Assembly (NCBI GenBank): GCA_026210745.1
Contig: CP110631.1
Coordinates: 1,674,001-1,738,000, forward strand
Origin: Exobasidium rhododendri
Taxonomy: Eukaryota; Basidiomycota; Exobasidiomycetes; Exobasidiales; Exobasidiaceae
Direction of reading: 5' to 3'
DNA: 64,000 nt
The translations under genes and the position numbers were made by a program. How positions within the stretch are numbered: position 1 is the first letter of the stretch; every line of letters begins with the position of its first letter. This document shows, piece by piece, positions 22,169-34,204 of this stretch. The notes beneath the pieces are model-generated. The model saw nothing but the letters and a program-made list of their open reading frames with translations, ran no database searches and was not told where the DNA came from.

Positions 22169-23223
22169 TCAACCTCTTTGTCTCTGCCTGGCACCGACGG
22201 TCTTGAGATTGGCGTAGACCTTGCCTGGGGGTGATCCCATTATTAGAGCCACGATGGCATCCCTTGCAATCTTTATGTTGGTGAAGGAGCCCATGATGTG
22301 GATCTTTGTATCGGCAACTACGACTCTTGTTCGACTTGCATTCTCGATAGCAAACCTAGTCCGTCCGTCCTTTCCAGCGATTCGACCAATCGCCCTTGAC
22401 AGGTGATCGCCGTGCAAGGTCTTGACGTCCTTGATCTCGAAGCTGTCCACGAAAAGATCATCGATACGAAGCAGCGCAATAGCATCATCTGCCTCGAATC
22501 CAAGTGCAAATGCTTTGACAAAGTCGGCGCCCTTTTGTAGAATTCCAACATCAGATGTATGCTTGGAGGACTGTGTCGTGGTGAAGAAGGTGAGGTTGAG
22601 CGAAGGTCAGTCACAGGGTAAAATTAAAGTGATCAAACTTCACTCTAAAGCAATCTACCCACCTTGATCTCTACAGTCTTTCTCTTGACGTTCATCCGCA
22701 CTTGCAAACCTGCCATCTCTACAAGGGGTGTATAGATCTTGGGCCACTCGTTCTTGAGCGGTGTCATTCGGTGAGGTGGAATTGGTACTTTCCGCAATTG
22801 ACCGCGAGTGACATCCAACGCATCTTGGGCCGATTGTGTTGCTCCCTTGGAAAGAGGTTTGAATGTCGGCTTCAATGTCGGGTCGATAGACATGAGATTC
22901 GAGTCACTCGCTGTGGATTTCTGATTCTTGGCATTCGACGTTGAATCTTTATTTGACTCGAGCGCAACACCATCCCCGATCATCAATTCATCATCATCGC
23001 CGTCACCTTGCATCTGAACATCCAGCTCTAAGCCATTTTCCTCTTCATTGTCCTCTTCTTCCTGTCCGAATGGAGCTCGTCTCGGTAAGGGTGCTGACGC
23101 CGATGCTGCAGATGAAGTCTCTGCTGCCTGTGAGCTGTTGCCGAGTAGTGCCGCTTTCGCAGGAATCGTCTTTTTGGGTTGTGACCGGGTTCCCCTAGAG
23201 GTGGATGCCTGCTGTGATGACAT
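22169..23223 (-). CDS. PNO1: Pre-rRNA-processing KH protein PNO1 (Dim2/Rrp20)
   Basis: Two exons, 23223-22663 and 22570-22169; 320 aa. Required for late 18S rRNA maturation and 40S assembly; partner of Nob1 and Dim1. The N-terminal third is acidic and variable. [20 protein letters not shown] begins the conserved part, followed by the first degenerate KH ([13 protein letters not shown]) and the second ([20 protein letters not shown], with the GKDG loop, then [15 protein letters not shown]). [21 protein letters not shown] is the near-invariant C-terminus. The spliced joint EIK-SSKHT restores the family sequence. Divergent from the acyl-CoA dehydrogenase gene. Confidence 0.95.
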
Positions 23224-23621
23224 GACGAAGGAGAATTTGATCCGTATAGTGTGAGTGAAGTAGTGATCGTTTAGTTTATGCCCGCCTGCTCAAGTCGCAA
23301 CTTCTTTCTCTCTCTCGCTCCTCAGCACGATATTCAATTTCAAGAAAAAACCAAAATCTTGAAATCTCAAAATATTTTGGCGATGCACGTGATGACTTAC
23401 TCGCTGCTCGATTGTCAACATTTGGACCGGTCGCGATGGGACCGGATTAAGCCCTTTTGCGGGGAATGTGTTCGATACACAGTATTTAATCAATCATTCC
23501 GGGCTACAAAGCTTTATATGACCGAGAGCGAATCGACTCTTTGTGCGTTGCCTCTGCTTGCCTGTCTTTCTGAACCTTTTCACTCGCTGCAGCAAAAGCC
23601 TCTGCAATCACACACGTAGTA
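23224..23621. other. Divergent promoter region, PNO1 / acyl-CoA dehydrogenase
   Basis: Some 398 bp between head-to-head ATGs with AT-rich stretches near 23340-23390; nothing else recognised. Confidence 0.5.
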
Positions 23622-25083
23622 ATGTCGCTCACTAGATCAAAGACTCCCTTCGCAGAGAGGTAGGTGTGCAAACAGCCTTCCAAATGCGCACGATTTGTAC
23701 TGATAGAAAGTGTGGCTCTTTCCCTTTCGCCAGTCCCTGGGTTCAAGGTTTGCCCAGCCCGTACTACACCAAGAAGTCGCATATCGCACTCCGAGAGTAT
23801 GTAAGGGAGTGGTCAGATAGATACATCAACGATGTAGTCTCCGACTTCGACAAGAGTTAGTCCTTCAACGAGGAATACGATGCTCGAGGTATCCACTGAC
23901 AGTCCGTCTTTCGCTCTATTCCTCTGCCTTTGCCTCATCCACAGATGCCAAAGCTACGCCTGAGATATTTCAACAGTTTGCCAAGGATGGCTTCCTGATC
24001 CCCTTTGCTTTGGGTGTCAAGATTCCTGCGAAATTCCACGCCTTTTCCGGAAATCTGAAGCTACCTGGTGATGTACCTGCCGAAGAGTGGGATCACTTCC
24101 ACGACCTCATCTTGGTCGATGAATTGTGTCGATCTGGATCGCAGGCAGTCATGATGGCATCTTATGGAGGACTGGCGTACGGAGCTGGCCCGATTGTACA
24201 CTTCGCCTCTGAGAACATGCAGAAGAAATACCTACCTGATCTACTGACTGGTAGGAAGAGGATATGCTTGGCCATCACAGAACCCGAAGCTGGATCAGAC
24301 GTAGCAGGCCTAGGTACGACGGCTACCTTGTCACAAGACGGCAAGCACTACATAGTCAGCGGCACAAAGAAATGGATCACGAATGGCATCTACTCTGATT
24401 ACTTTACCACTGCCGTTCGCACGAGTGGAAAGCCGGGAGACTACAGTGGTATTACCTTCCTCGTCATACACAAAGGCGAAGGTGTAGAGACTCGCAAGAT
24501 GGAGATAACTGGTGGAGGGGCTTCTGGTACGACGTTGGTGACTTTCGATGAGGCAAAGGTCCCTGTTGAGAACGTGATTGGGAAAGTGGGAGAAGCATTC
24601 AAGTACATCATGTACAATTTCAGTCATGAACGTATCACCATTGCCGCCATAGCTAATCGACTCTGTAGGGTCTGCATCGAGGACGTCATCGAACATGCTC
24701 AGAAGAGAAAAGCATTTGGTAAGACACTGCTGGATCAGGCGGTCGTTCGTCATAAGATTGGTCAAATGGCAAGAAAGACGGAAGCAACGACTGCCTACCT
24801 GGAGCAGATCGTTTACCAACTCAGTCAAATGTCAATCGAGGAAGGAAACGCTAAGCTAGGAGGCCAGGTCGCTTTGCTAAAAGCTCAAGCTACTGCCACG
24901 GTACAGTATGTCAGCAACGAATCTGTTAAATTGATGGGTGGCATGGGAATCACAAAGGGCGGTGCCGGTGAACGAATCGAAATCATCTTCAGAGAATTCA
25001 AGACCCTGCAAATTCCAGGAGGCTCCGAAGACGTCATGTTGGACTTGGGTGTCCGTCAAGCGATAAAGACGGCAAAGTTGTAA
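23622..25083 (+). CDS. Acyl-CoA dehydrogenase with peroxisomal targeting tail
   Basis: Three exons: 23622-23659, 23758-23855, 23945-25083; 424 aa. Flavoprotein that introduces the alpha,beta double bond into acyl-CoA. The ACAD order is clear: ICLAITEPEAGSDVAG (FAD/substrate loop), KKWITNG, ASGTTLVTFDEAKVPVENVIG, then the C-terminal helical domain RKAFGKTLLDQAV and KLMGGMGITKGG. The protein ends in TAKL, whose last three residues (AKL) fit the PTS1 consensus; no mitochondrial presequence is seen. Inference: a peroxisomal acyl-CoA dehydrogenase, a type reported for some fungi, where an acyl-CoA oxidase would otherwise work. The cytochrome b5 domain of some fungal relatives is absent. The exon 2 acceptor is ambiguous: two in-phase CAG sites lie 18 nt apart, and the downstream one (SPYYTKKS start) was used. 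Confidence 0.88.
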
Positions 25084-25417
25084 TGTCCGATATCGATGAC
25101 AGCGCCAGCATACCAGTAGCTTCGAAGCGCGCACGCGCACGCGCTCGCACACGCACACGCACACGCACACGCACACGCACACTCACTAACCCCGCCGAGC
25201 CTGTATCAGGTGGAACAGCATAATAGCATACATTGTGATGTAGAAAAGTCTATTAAAAATAGTGATAATGATAATACAGTGTAGAGGGAGAAGACAGGCG
25301 CAATGTGAGGAGGGGAGGAAAGATGTAGAACTGGATACTGACCACGGCTCCATCGTACGGCGAAAGCATTCCGCGATTGTTCGTGTGGGGGGTGTGATGT
25401 GCGCGATGTGAGAATGA
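25084..25417. other. Tail-to-tail intergenic region with GCACAC microsatellite
   Basis: Some 334 bp between convergent stops. A GC/AC-rich microsatellite fills 25126-25185; the rest is AT-rich 3' UTR-like sequence. Confidence 0.55.
25126..25185 (+). repeat. GCACAC/GCGCAC microsatellite
   Basis: An alternating purine-pyrimidine tract starting as GCGCAC units and passing into about six GCACAC/ACGCAC units. It lies about 45 bp downstream of the dehydrogenase stop codon. Such a tract can adopt Z-DNA. Confidence 0.9.
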
Positions 25418-25997
25418 TCATTCACCAGGTGTGGCCGTCGTTGCCGGTTTTTGTTTTGCTTGCTTTGAGGGTGACAGCTGCATGGTCGCCAGGATAGACT
25501 GCATTGCTGGGTCTTTCAACAATTCGGCAAAGTCAGTGATACTGTTTTGGCTGCTGGTGCCGTTGTTGTGTGTCGTCGTTGCGGCAATGGCGTCTTTGCC
25601 CTCAATTTTGAGGCTAGACGAAGAACCCTGCGCAGGATTCAAGTGAGCCGCCACACCATGACTGCCCATCTGCGTAAAGAAGTCGAGCTGCTGAGTAAAG
25701 TCGACCCCCTTGAACAATTCAATGCTTTCAAAGTCTTCCATGGATAGGCCCGGTTGAGCGTCGTTGTGCAATCCGATTCCAGAAGCGGCCAGCAATCCAT
25801 AGGGATCTTCGAACAAGTCCATCAAGTTCACATTACCACCTTCCTCTCCTTCTTCCACGTAATCGTCCTCTTCCTCCATTGGGGTGGACGAGACAGAGTT
25901 CACAGAGGAAGAAGCATCTTCTACAGTCGCAGGAAGCGGTTTCCTTCGAACGAGTTGGTGCTGGTTCAGGTCGAGAGGCGCGAGTGCTGAACTTTGT

Positions 25998-26029
<32 letters not shown>

Positions 26030-29000
26030 CTGCTCTGGGATTGTCTCTGCTTTCTCTTCCGCCTTGCCACCAGCAATGTTTGCCGTCGTCGGCTTGAGGG
26101 GAGAGATACAAGACTTGACGGTCCATGAAGTGGGACTTTGCCATAGACCGGCGTTTGAAGGGCTGTTTGTGTTGTGATTCCACTGCTTGACGGGACTAGG
26201 TGTAGGAAACAATTCGCGCAAGCTGGAGCTTCTCGTCCAGTCCTGATCAAAGTCCAGCATCGACTCCACTCTGGAAGGGCTCTGATCCAGGGTAAACGAG
26301 TGTAATTCACCGCTCAGAGGCATGGAGGACTTCTGACTCATTCGAAGACTTCTGCCCAAGGTAGGACTGCCCACGCCTGCTTCGTCGAGGTCATGCTCTT
26401 CCAGTCCATGGCTTCTGTTGGTGTCGGCAACACCCATAAAGGGACCTGCTGCTGCTGCTGCATCCATGCCATTCCCTGCTTCGGAAGTCACACCTACAGC
26501 GGCAGCTTGCCTAGCTTGACGAGCAGCTTTTCGAGCCTTTTCCGTAGACAACGGTGCCTGAGACGAGGTCACGTCTTTGCCTCTTTGCAGTGTTCTTTGA
26601 CCAGGTTGCAATTGATGCCTTTCATGCTCTTCTTCTCCATTCATCTTGCGCTTCACACCCCTACCTTGCACATGAGCAGGACTTGGACTAGGGGATGCAG
26701 GACTGGTCAAAGCACTAGAGCCAGTCGTCGTCGCCTTTCTGTTCTTGCCACCGTCGACGCTACCACCAAAACCAAAGCTCTCGCTGGAGAACCAAACGTC
26801 TTCCATTTGATACTGGCCTGATTTCACTCTACTCCTAGTCAACGGGCTACTACTCGTCAACTTCAGCAAGTCGACGGGATCACCACCGGTCATGGCATGA
26901 GTGGCAGCGCCTTCCTTTCTACTCGTTGTCGTCGGGCTGGCGACGATGAGACTGGCATATGGATTGAGCCCGCTGTGCGTACCATGAGGATTCTTTCGAG
27001 GACTTCTTCGTGGCGACAGTCCACATAGTGCATTCCAGTCCGTCTCGGCTTCGTTCAGTACTGTTTGGAAAGCAGTGGCAGGACTTGAATCGAGGAGGTA
27101 AGTGGGCGCTCCGTACCTGGCTCGATTGAACGTGCTGCCGGGTGTCTTTGCGCTTTGCTGTTGTTGATGATGCAATGAATGGGAGGAGCGAACTGGGCTA
27201 GATTGAGCGAGCAAAGATTGGAGCGATGCTGCCTTTGTCGGTTCTCCTTCCTGCATCTTACTTGATCTGAACACACCTCCTGGACTACTTGCCGTCATGG
27301 CTTGCAGCTTTTGTGCGCTTCCCACCGTTCTCGCATCTTGACCCTCGTGTGCCGTCGGCAACATGGACGGTGCCTTGACAGACTTGCCCGGTACTTGCCT
27401 GTCTCGATCGCGCGGTCGACCAGCTCCCTTTCCTGTCTTGATGCCTTTCGGACGACCTGCTTTCCTGTTCGTTGGGTTCTCCAAGATGCTTCTCTTCGTC
27501 CTCCAGTTTCCTTCACTGTCTTTCACCCAGTCTTTCAATCTTGCAGTCTCAAAGTTGTCGACCCTCTTTGCAGGCGCACTTCCCGCGACCGTCTCTGTCT
27601 CTTGATCAGAGTCAAATTCACCGCAGAAGCTCATTCGTCTGGTAATGTCACGCTCGCAAGCATCACTCAGTGTCCTCGAGATTTGCTTTGTCCTTGCGAG
27701 TGCGCTCAGCTCTCCCTTCTTTCCCCTTTCAAGCGTGCAATCTTCCCACCCTTCCGCATACATTTCATCTTCCAACTTCGAGCAGCCACACTTTCGTCCA
27801 TGCTTCTTTTCACTCTCCCTTTGATGCAGTTCGCGCTTCAGTCGAAGTGCCTCCCGCCAGACATGCTCTGGTCTCGAGACGCCAGAATATTTGTTGAAGT
27901 AAAGGCCACACGCATTGCATGCTCTATGGAATCGTTTGCCGTGATCGTACACTTCGGATCCCTCCTTGAAGGATATCTTCGTCTCATTGGTGAGGACGAG
28001 ATGTCGCCAAGATCGCTGTGATCGGATTCCACAATTGTAGCAGCATTGCTTCGATCGATTGGAGCCGATACTTCGACTTTGAATCCTTGCTTCCATGCTT
28101 GTGATGGTGTCTTGATGGTCTGCGCCTGCCTCGTTCTTGACCTCGATGGAAGTGCTGCTTTCCATTGGCACACTTGCCTTGATGTTTGCCGCAGGACTGG
28201 GACCAGACAGGTAATCAACTTCGTATCCTGGCGTCAAGCCGCCCAAGATGGGAGAACCTGCAGAGTCGTTGGGTGTGCCTTTCGACACCCCCTCTGGACG
28301 TGGCGATCGTTCCGTATTTGCACTGGGAGAAGCTGCTGTCAGGGTCCGTATAAGGTTCGAAACGGCTTCCGATCGAGGTGGATGATTCTTGGACGGAACA
28401 GACAGACTGTGCGACTCCTTTGTTTGGTTTGCCGATATAGTAGTTGGTAGGGGTGGCGCTGACACTTCACCGGTGGTTGAATTACCTGGAGGCAATGTTG
28501 GTGATACTGCCTGCGCTTGCAGTGCTTGTAATAAGTGCAATAATTGTTGCTGGTGCCCTGGTGCGTTGGCGATGGCAGCGCTTTGCTTGGATGGATCTCG
28601 CTCTAGAGCTGTGACGGGACTGGAGGCAGACTGCGGTATGTCACGACCACTTCCTTTTCGCTTCAAGGGTTTCTTCTGCGTCTCTCTATCTAGTACACTG
28701 GCATTTGAATCAATCACTTCCTCTGGAACAGCTGTCGACTGGAACAGCTTGACTCTGTCAAAGTATTGATCTCTGCTTGTCGAAGACGCTGCTTTGAGTC
28801 GAAGTGTTATTTCGAGAATCTTGCCTTGAAAATCAGAACCCTCTTCACCACTGCTGCAACGATCCTCCTCTTCATCCTCGTCGTCTTCATCGTCATACTC
28901 GGCTCGTACTCGCCCGTGAACTAGGGACTGCCCTTCGCCTTGTTCTGCCAAAGCCCAAGTGAAGAATCCTTTGCCTACGACGAATGCAGAGCTGGCCGCC

Positions 29001-29798
29001 TCTTTCCCCTTTTCTGAAGCAATGTCTGTAGATGCGGACGTGGACGCGGAGTCGAGGCTATCCCCCTTCTGGCTGGCTCTGTATGACTCGATCGGATCAA
29101 TAGCATACAGAATGTAGTCCTGCTTTCGATCGATCATCAGCTCGGGACTGAGAAAACGGAAGAATGGGTGGCTCAGCTTTTGTGTTTTGGAGTGTCTTGA
29201 ATGCACGTCTCACCCTCCTCTACATACCTGGCCATACAAATCGCGCTGAGGCATGTCTTGAGCGTTACCTTGCCAAAATGGGTGCGACCTTTCTCATTGC
29301 TGCCCTTTTTTTTCAAAGAGACAATCTGAACACTGGCAAGCCTACCTAAGCTGGCAACCAGGGTCGAGTTTGGATGTGAATCGAGAGTGTAGAGCACCTT
29401 GACTGCAATCGTGAGTGGTAAGAACCAGTGTCAGATCATGCATTCCCTTACTACGTCAATAGCGATTGCTGAGACCACTCACTGTCCATCTGCGCTCTCT
29501 TATTTCTTGATCGCTTCTCGATCATGCGCGCCTGTCGAGGTGGCGAAGAGTGTTGTCTGGGAGGACCAGGTGATGAGGCGATAGATGGAAGGGGCGACGT
29601 TGACGACGCGGGTCGTTTAAGACGGGGTAGCGGTTGCGAATGTGATGATGAAGAAGCTCCCAGAGTCTCTTGAGAATGCTGAAAAGAATCGTGAAATCCA
29701 CCGGATTGTTGCTGCAAGGATGTAATTGGTGATGGATGACCTGATCGCGCGTTGCTGTCGACCATGAGCGAGTGCCAATCAAAGTCCATGCTCGTCAT
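25418..29798 (-). CDS. AMS2: Ams2/Spt21-like GATA-finger regulator of histone genes
   Basis: Three exons: 29798-29483, 29402-29228, 29147-25418; 1,406 aa. Residues 104 to about 330 match the Ams2/SPT21 N-terminal domain: IKVLYTLDSHPNSTLVA, VTLKTCLSAICMASPELMID (rebuilt by splicing), YILYAID and GKGFFTWALAE. Near residues 530-580 lies a GATA-like finger, CYNC ... CNACGLYFNKY, with a 37-residue loop. The rest is Ser/Gln-rich and disordered, with a basic RKAGRPKGIKTGKGAGRP stretch resembling an AT-hook and a polyglutamine tract. Family knowledge: fission yeast Ams2 and budding yeast Spt21 drive S-phase histone gene transcription; Spt21 lacks the finger. Inference: nuclear activator of histone genes. 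It is divergent from PRP22, 391 bp apart. A large opposite-strand open frame at 27302-28021 is a shadow of this gene. Confidence 0.83.
25994..26034 (+). repeat. GTT/TGC trinucleotide repeat encoding polyglutamine on the minus strand
   Basis: Mostly GTT units on the plus strand, read as CAA/CAG glutamine codons in the Ams2-like protein, interrupted by one CAT (His) codon. Confidence 0.85.
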
Positions 29799-30189
29799 GG
29801 CGAACCCGGCTTGCTGGAAGGCCTTGCAGTTATGTTCTTTATTTTACTTTTAATTTCTTTTACGAGAGAGATTAGCAAAGGGGGTAGGAGTAGATCCACC
29901 AAGCGTCTCGAAGCGTTGGAAGGTGATAGGGCGATCAAGGTGATGTGATGATGGAACGGACGAGCGGGAGAGAAGAGAGTGAGGAGCCTTGGACGATACT
30001 CCCTCGACACTTCCCGGACCTTCAAAATGTCGCGTCTCTAAGGCGTCCGCCACTCAACGCGCCTCCGACCGCGACACCACCACGTGCCCGAGCCCTTCAA
30101 CGAAATATTGATCCTCCTTGTTCTCCTCGTCGAATGCATCTCGCAAACTCACCTCTACGTGTAAGTGTTGCCATTCAAAGCCGACAGTC
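29799..30189. other. Divergent promoter region, Ams2-like / PRP22
   Basis: Some 391 bp between head-to-head ATGs. It includes an AT-rich stretch (29830-29860) next to the Ams2 start. No separate gene is supported. Confidence 0.5.
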
Positions 30190-33100
30190 ATGGAGGGGGA
30201 CGACCTGTACAAACTCGAGCTACTCTCGCTCGTGTCGAAGATAAGTGAGTGTAGGGAGATATGAGTCATCGCTGTAGAAATGAAGGCTTCGAGAGCTGAC
30301 TATTCTTACCTCACTCTCTCACAGCCAATGAGATCCTCAATCATATCGGCATCAATGATCGTGTTCTGGCTGAGTTCGTCATCTCACTACATGAGCAATC
30401 CAAATCGATGGAAGAGTTCAAGGGGAAATTGAGCGAAGTTGGAGCTGACTTCCCTGAAGCGTTCATCCAGAACATTGATCGACTCATACTGGCTATGCAC
30501 CCTAAACATAAGAAGGCCAAGTCACTTAGAGATGTACCATCAAAAGCAGAAGAAAGAAAGGGCAAGAGCGAAATACACGATGAAGCAGAGGAAAAAGAAT
30601 ACGACGAAGAGAGAGACAGGAGGAGGAGGATGTTTCCAGGTTTGGCAATGAAGGACGATGGCTGGAAAGCACCTCGACCCGACAATGAAGACGAGTTAGC
30701 AGCCGTCAAGAAAGCCGTAGAGAGGGAAGGAACAGAGAAGATTAATGAGATGGAGGGGGGAATCAACGACTTTATGAGAGAGTTGGAAGGCATGGAGAGT
30801 CGGCAAGGGCGTCATCGCAATCACGGTGGGAGGGAGGAAAGGGACGAATCGAATGGGAATGGGAATGGGATGAGAAGATGGGGGAAGCGCGACTCCAGGT
30901 CGCCACCAGAAAGGGATCATGGCAGGTATCAGGAGGACCGATCAGACAGGAACAGTAATCCTAGGAGAGGCAGAGAACCGAGAGCGCCAATGGACGACAA
31001 GCCGGTCATGTATAAGATCTACTCTGGCAAAGTGACAGGAATGAAGGACTTTGGCGCTTTTGTCTCCCTGGATGGCCTGATAGGAAAGCATGAGGGCATG
31101 GTCCACATCGGCTCGATTGCTCAAGGTCAACGACTCAACTCACCATCCGACTTATTGGCTAGGAATCAGATCGTCAAGGTCAAGGTCATGTCAGTAGCCG
31201 GTAATCGACTCGGCTTATCAATGAAGGATGTCGATCAAGTGACTGGACGAGACTTGACTCCTCACCTTCGGATCAAGTCTGAAGCAGAAATGGCAGCAGA
31301 GCGTGAGATGATGAGTACACGGTCTGCCACCAGCTCTAATTCTACACCGTTAGGAGGAGGAGCGCGGAAGCCTACGTCTTTCGAGGACGATGCACCGGGT
31401 AGCAACACTTCCAAACGACTGACTAGTCCGGAGAGGTGGGAGCTCCTCCAGCTCGTCGCCTCGGGAGCTGTGAAGGCGTCTGATTATCCCGAACTACTAG
31501 AGGATCGAGAACTGGCTGCCCCAACGACGCAAAGACGGGCGGGACAGATCAACGCCGACGAAGAGGTCGACATTGAAGTGAATGAAAAGGAAGCGCCGTT
31601 CCTTGTCGGGCAGACTGGTACCTCGTTGGAGCTGTCGCCTGTAAAGATTGTCAAGGCGCCAGACGGTACGCTCAATCGAGCTGCCTTGGCCGGAGCTGGT
31701 CTGGCAAAGGAGAGAAGGGAGCTGAAGCAACAAGAAATCAATGCTCAAGCGGATGCAGAAACTAGAGACGTTAGCTCAGGTTGGCAAGATCCAATGGCAC
31801 AGCAACAAGATCGGACATTCGCTCAAGATATGCGAGGGAATGCACTGGGCCAAAAGGCACAAGATCAGCCAGACTGGAAGAAGGAGACATTCAATAAAGC
31901 TACCACGTTCGGTCGAGTCACTTCAATGAGCATGAAGGAACAAAGGGAAAGCTTGCCGATCTACAAGTTGAGGCAACAGCTCGTTCAGGCCATCAGAGAG
32001 AACCAGGTCTTGATTGTCGTAGGAGACACGGGATCCGGCAAGACGACACAAATGACGCAGTATCTGGCGGAAGAAGGCTTCACAGAGCGAGGCAAGATCG
32101 GCTGCACTCAACCTAGACGTGTGGCTGCCGTCAGTGTAGCCAAGCGAGTGGCAGAAGAGACGGGCTGTCGAGTGGGACAAGAGGTAGGATATACCATTCG
32201 ATTTGAGGATTGCACTAGCCCCGAAACGAGGATAAAGTACATGACGGATGGTATGTTGCAACGGGAGTGCCTCATTGATCCTGACGCCTCGAACTACTCT
32301 GTGATCATCTTGGACGAAGCTCATGAGCGCACGATCGCCACTGACGTCCTGTTTGGACTGCTGAAAAAGACACTGAAAAGACGTCCGGATCTGAAGTTGA
32401 TTGTCACTTCGGCTACGCTGGACGCTGAAAAGTTTTCAACGTACTTTTACGGATGCCCCATTTTTACGATCCCTGGGCGAACGTACCCAGTAGAAGTGCT
32501 CTACACCAAGGAACCGGAGCCAGACTATCTGGACGCGGCTCTTATCACCGTCATGCAAATCCATCTCTCGGAACCTCAAGGGGACATCCTCGTCTTTCTC
32601 ACTGGACAAGAAGAAATCGACACCAGTTGCGAGATCTTGTTTGAAAGGATGAAAGCGATGGGACCCAGTGTGCCGGAGCTGATCATCTTGCCTGTCTATT
32701 CTGCTCTGCCTTCGGAGATGCAGACGAAGATCTTTGATCCAGCTCCACCAGGTGCGAGAAAGGTAGTCATTGCCACGAACATTGCCGAGACGAGCATCAC
32801 CATCGATGGCGTGTACTACGTTGTCGATCCAGGTTTCGTCAAGCAGAATGCGTATGATGCCAAGCTGGGAATGGACAGCTTGGTCGTCACGCCCATCTCA
32901 CAAGCACAAGCTCGTCAGAGATCAGGCAGGGCCGGCAGGACAGGGCCTGGAAAGTGTTATCGACTCTACACCGAAGCCGCATATCGGAATGAAATGCTAC
33001 CCAATCCTATTCCAGACATCCAACGTCAGAACCTGTCGTCGACGATTCTGATGCTGAAAGCCATGGGCATCAACGACTTGATCAACTTTGACTTTATGGA

Positions 33101-33950
33101 TCCACCACCTGCACAGACGTTGCTCACTGCACTAGAGACACTGTACGCTCTCTCTGCTCTCGACGATGAAGGCTTGCTGACTCGACTGGGCCGAAAGATG
33201 GCCGACTTTCCCATGGAACCCCAACTTGCCAAGACGCTGATTGCTAGCGTGGACTTTGGTTGTAGTGAAGAGATCTTGACAATCGTTGCCATGCTGAGCG
33301 TCCAGAATGTCTTCTATCGACCAAAGGAGAAGCAAGCGCAAGCCGATGCTAAGAAGGCCAAATTCTTCCAGCCAGAAGGCGATCATCTGACTCTGCTGGC
33401 CGTTTACAATGGCTGGGCCGCATCGAAGTTCTCCATGCCTTGGTGTATGGACAACTACATCCAGGGCAGATCGATGAGGCGAGCACAAGATGTTCGAAAA
33501 CAGTTGGTCGGAATCATGGATCGATATCATCACGACATCATCTCGTGTGGCAAGAATTCGAATCGAGTGCGGAAAGCGCTCTGCTCTGGCTACTTCCGAA
33601 ATGCAGCAAAGAAGGATCCACAAGAAGGCTACAAATGTCTAGCAGAAGGAGGCCAAACGATCTATGTTCATCCGTCCAGTTCACTCTTCAATAGGCCGCC
33701 AGAGATGCTGATCTATCACGAAGTAATCCTAAGTAGCAAAGAGTGGGCAAGAGAAGTCACAGCAATCGAACCGCAATGGCTCGTCGAGCTGGCTCCCAGA
33801 TTCTTCAGGAAAGCAGACGCAAGCTCGATCAGCAAGAGGAAGAAGGCAGAGAAGATTCAACCACTCTTTGACAAATTTGCCAAGGACCAAGATGAATGGC
33901 GTCTCAGCAAGCAAAAGAGAGCCACTCGATCCTCGCAGACATTCGGATGA
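30190..33950 (+). CDS. PRP22: DEAH-box splicing helicase PRP22 (DHX8)
   Basis: Two exons, 30190-30244 and 30325-33950; 1,226 aa. Spliceosomal ATPase that releases mature mRNA and proofreads the second step. After an N-terminal helical domain and an Arg/Asp-rich linker comes an S1 RNA-binding domain (about residues 247-325, [19 protein letters not shown]), which separates PRP22 from other DEAH helicases. Then the helicase core: [10 protein letters not shown] (about 584), [20 protein letters not shown] (about 682), [18 protein letters not shown], and [19 protein letters not shown]. The HA2 and OB-fold regions follow, and the protein ends at the usual place. The first exon codes for 18 residues only ([18 protein letters not shown]); its phase and the next exon fit the family start. 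Confidence 0.96.
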
Positions 33951-34027
33951 CACCCTCTTCACTTCATCTACCTTCTTTCCCCTCCCCCCTCTCTTTTTTT
34001 TCCTTCTTTCCTCTCTCCTTCTTTCAT

Positions 34028-34058
<31 letters not shown>

Positions 34059-34072
34059 ATACACACACACAC
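34028..34072 (+). repeat. CA dinucleotide microsatellite
   Basis: Two CA/AC runs separated by TCAT, about 80 bp after the PRP22 stop and before the convergent Snf2 gene, so in the PRP22 3' UTR or spacer. Confidence 0.92.
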
Positions 34073-34204
34073 ATCATCTTAAGTCATATAATATACTTGT
34101 ATAAGCACACAAACTAGTTACACAAAAGTAAGAGAACAGGAGATACTTTGTATTCGTTACATCTAAGCAGCATGTACGACAAGGTGTCTACTCTTCGGAG
34201 CTCA

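Noticed and set aside
27302..28021. 239-codon plus-strand open frame
   Set aside because: It is antisense to the conserved GATA finger and basic region of the Ams2-like gene and shows no family features.
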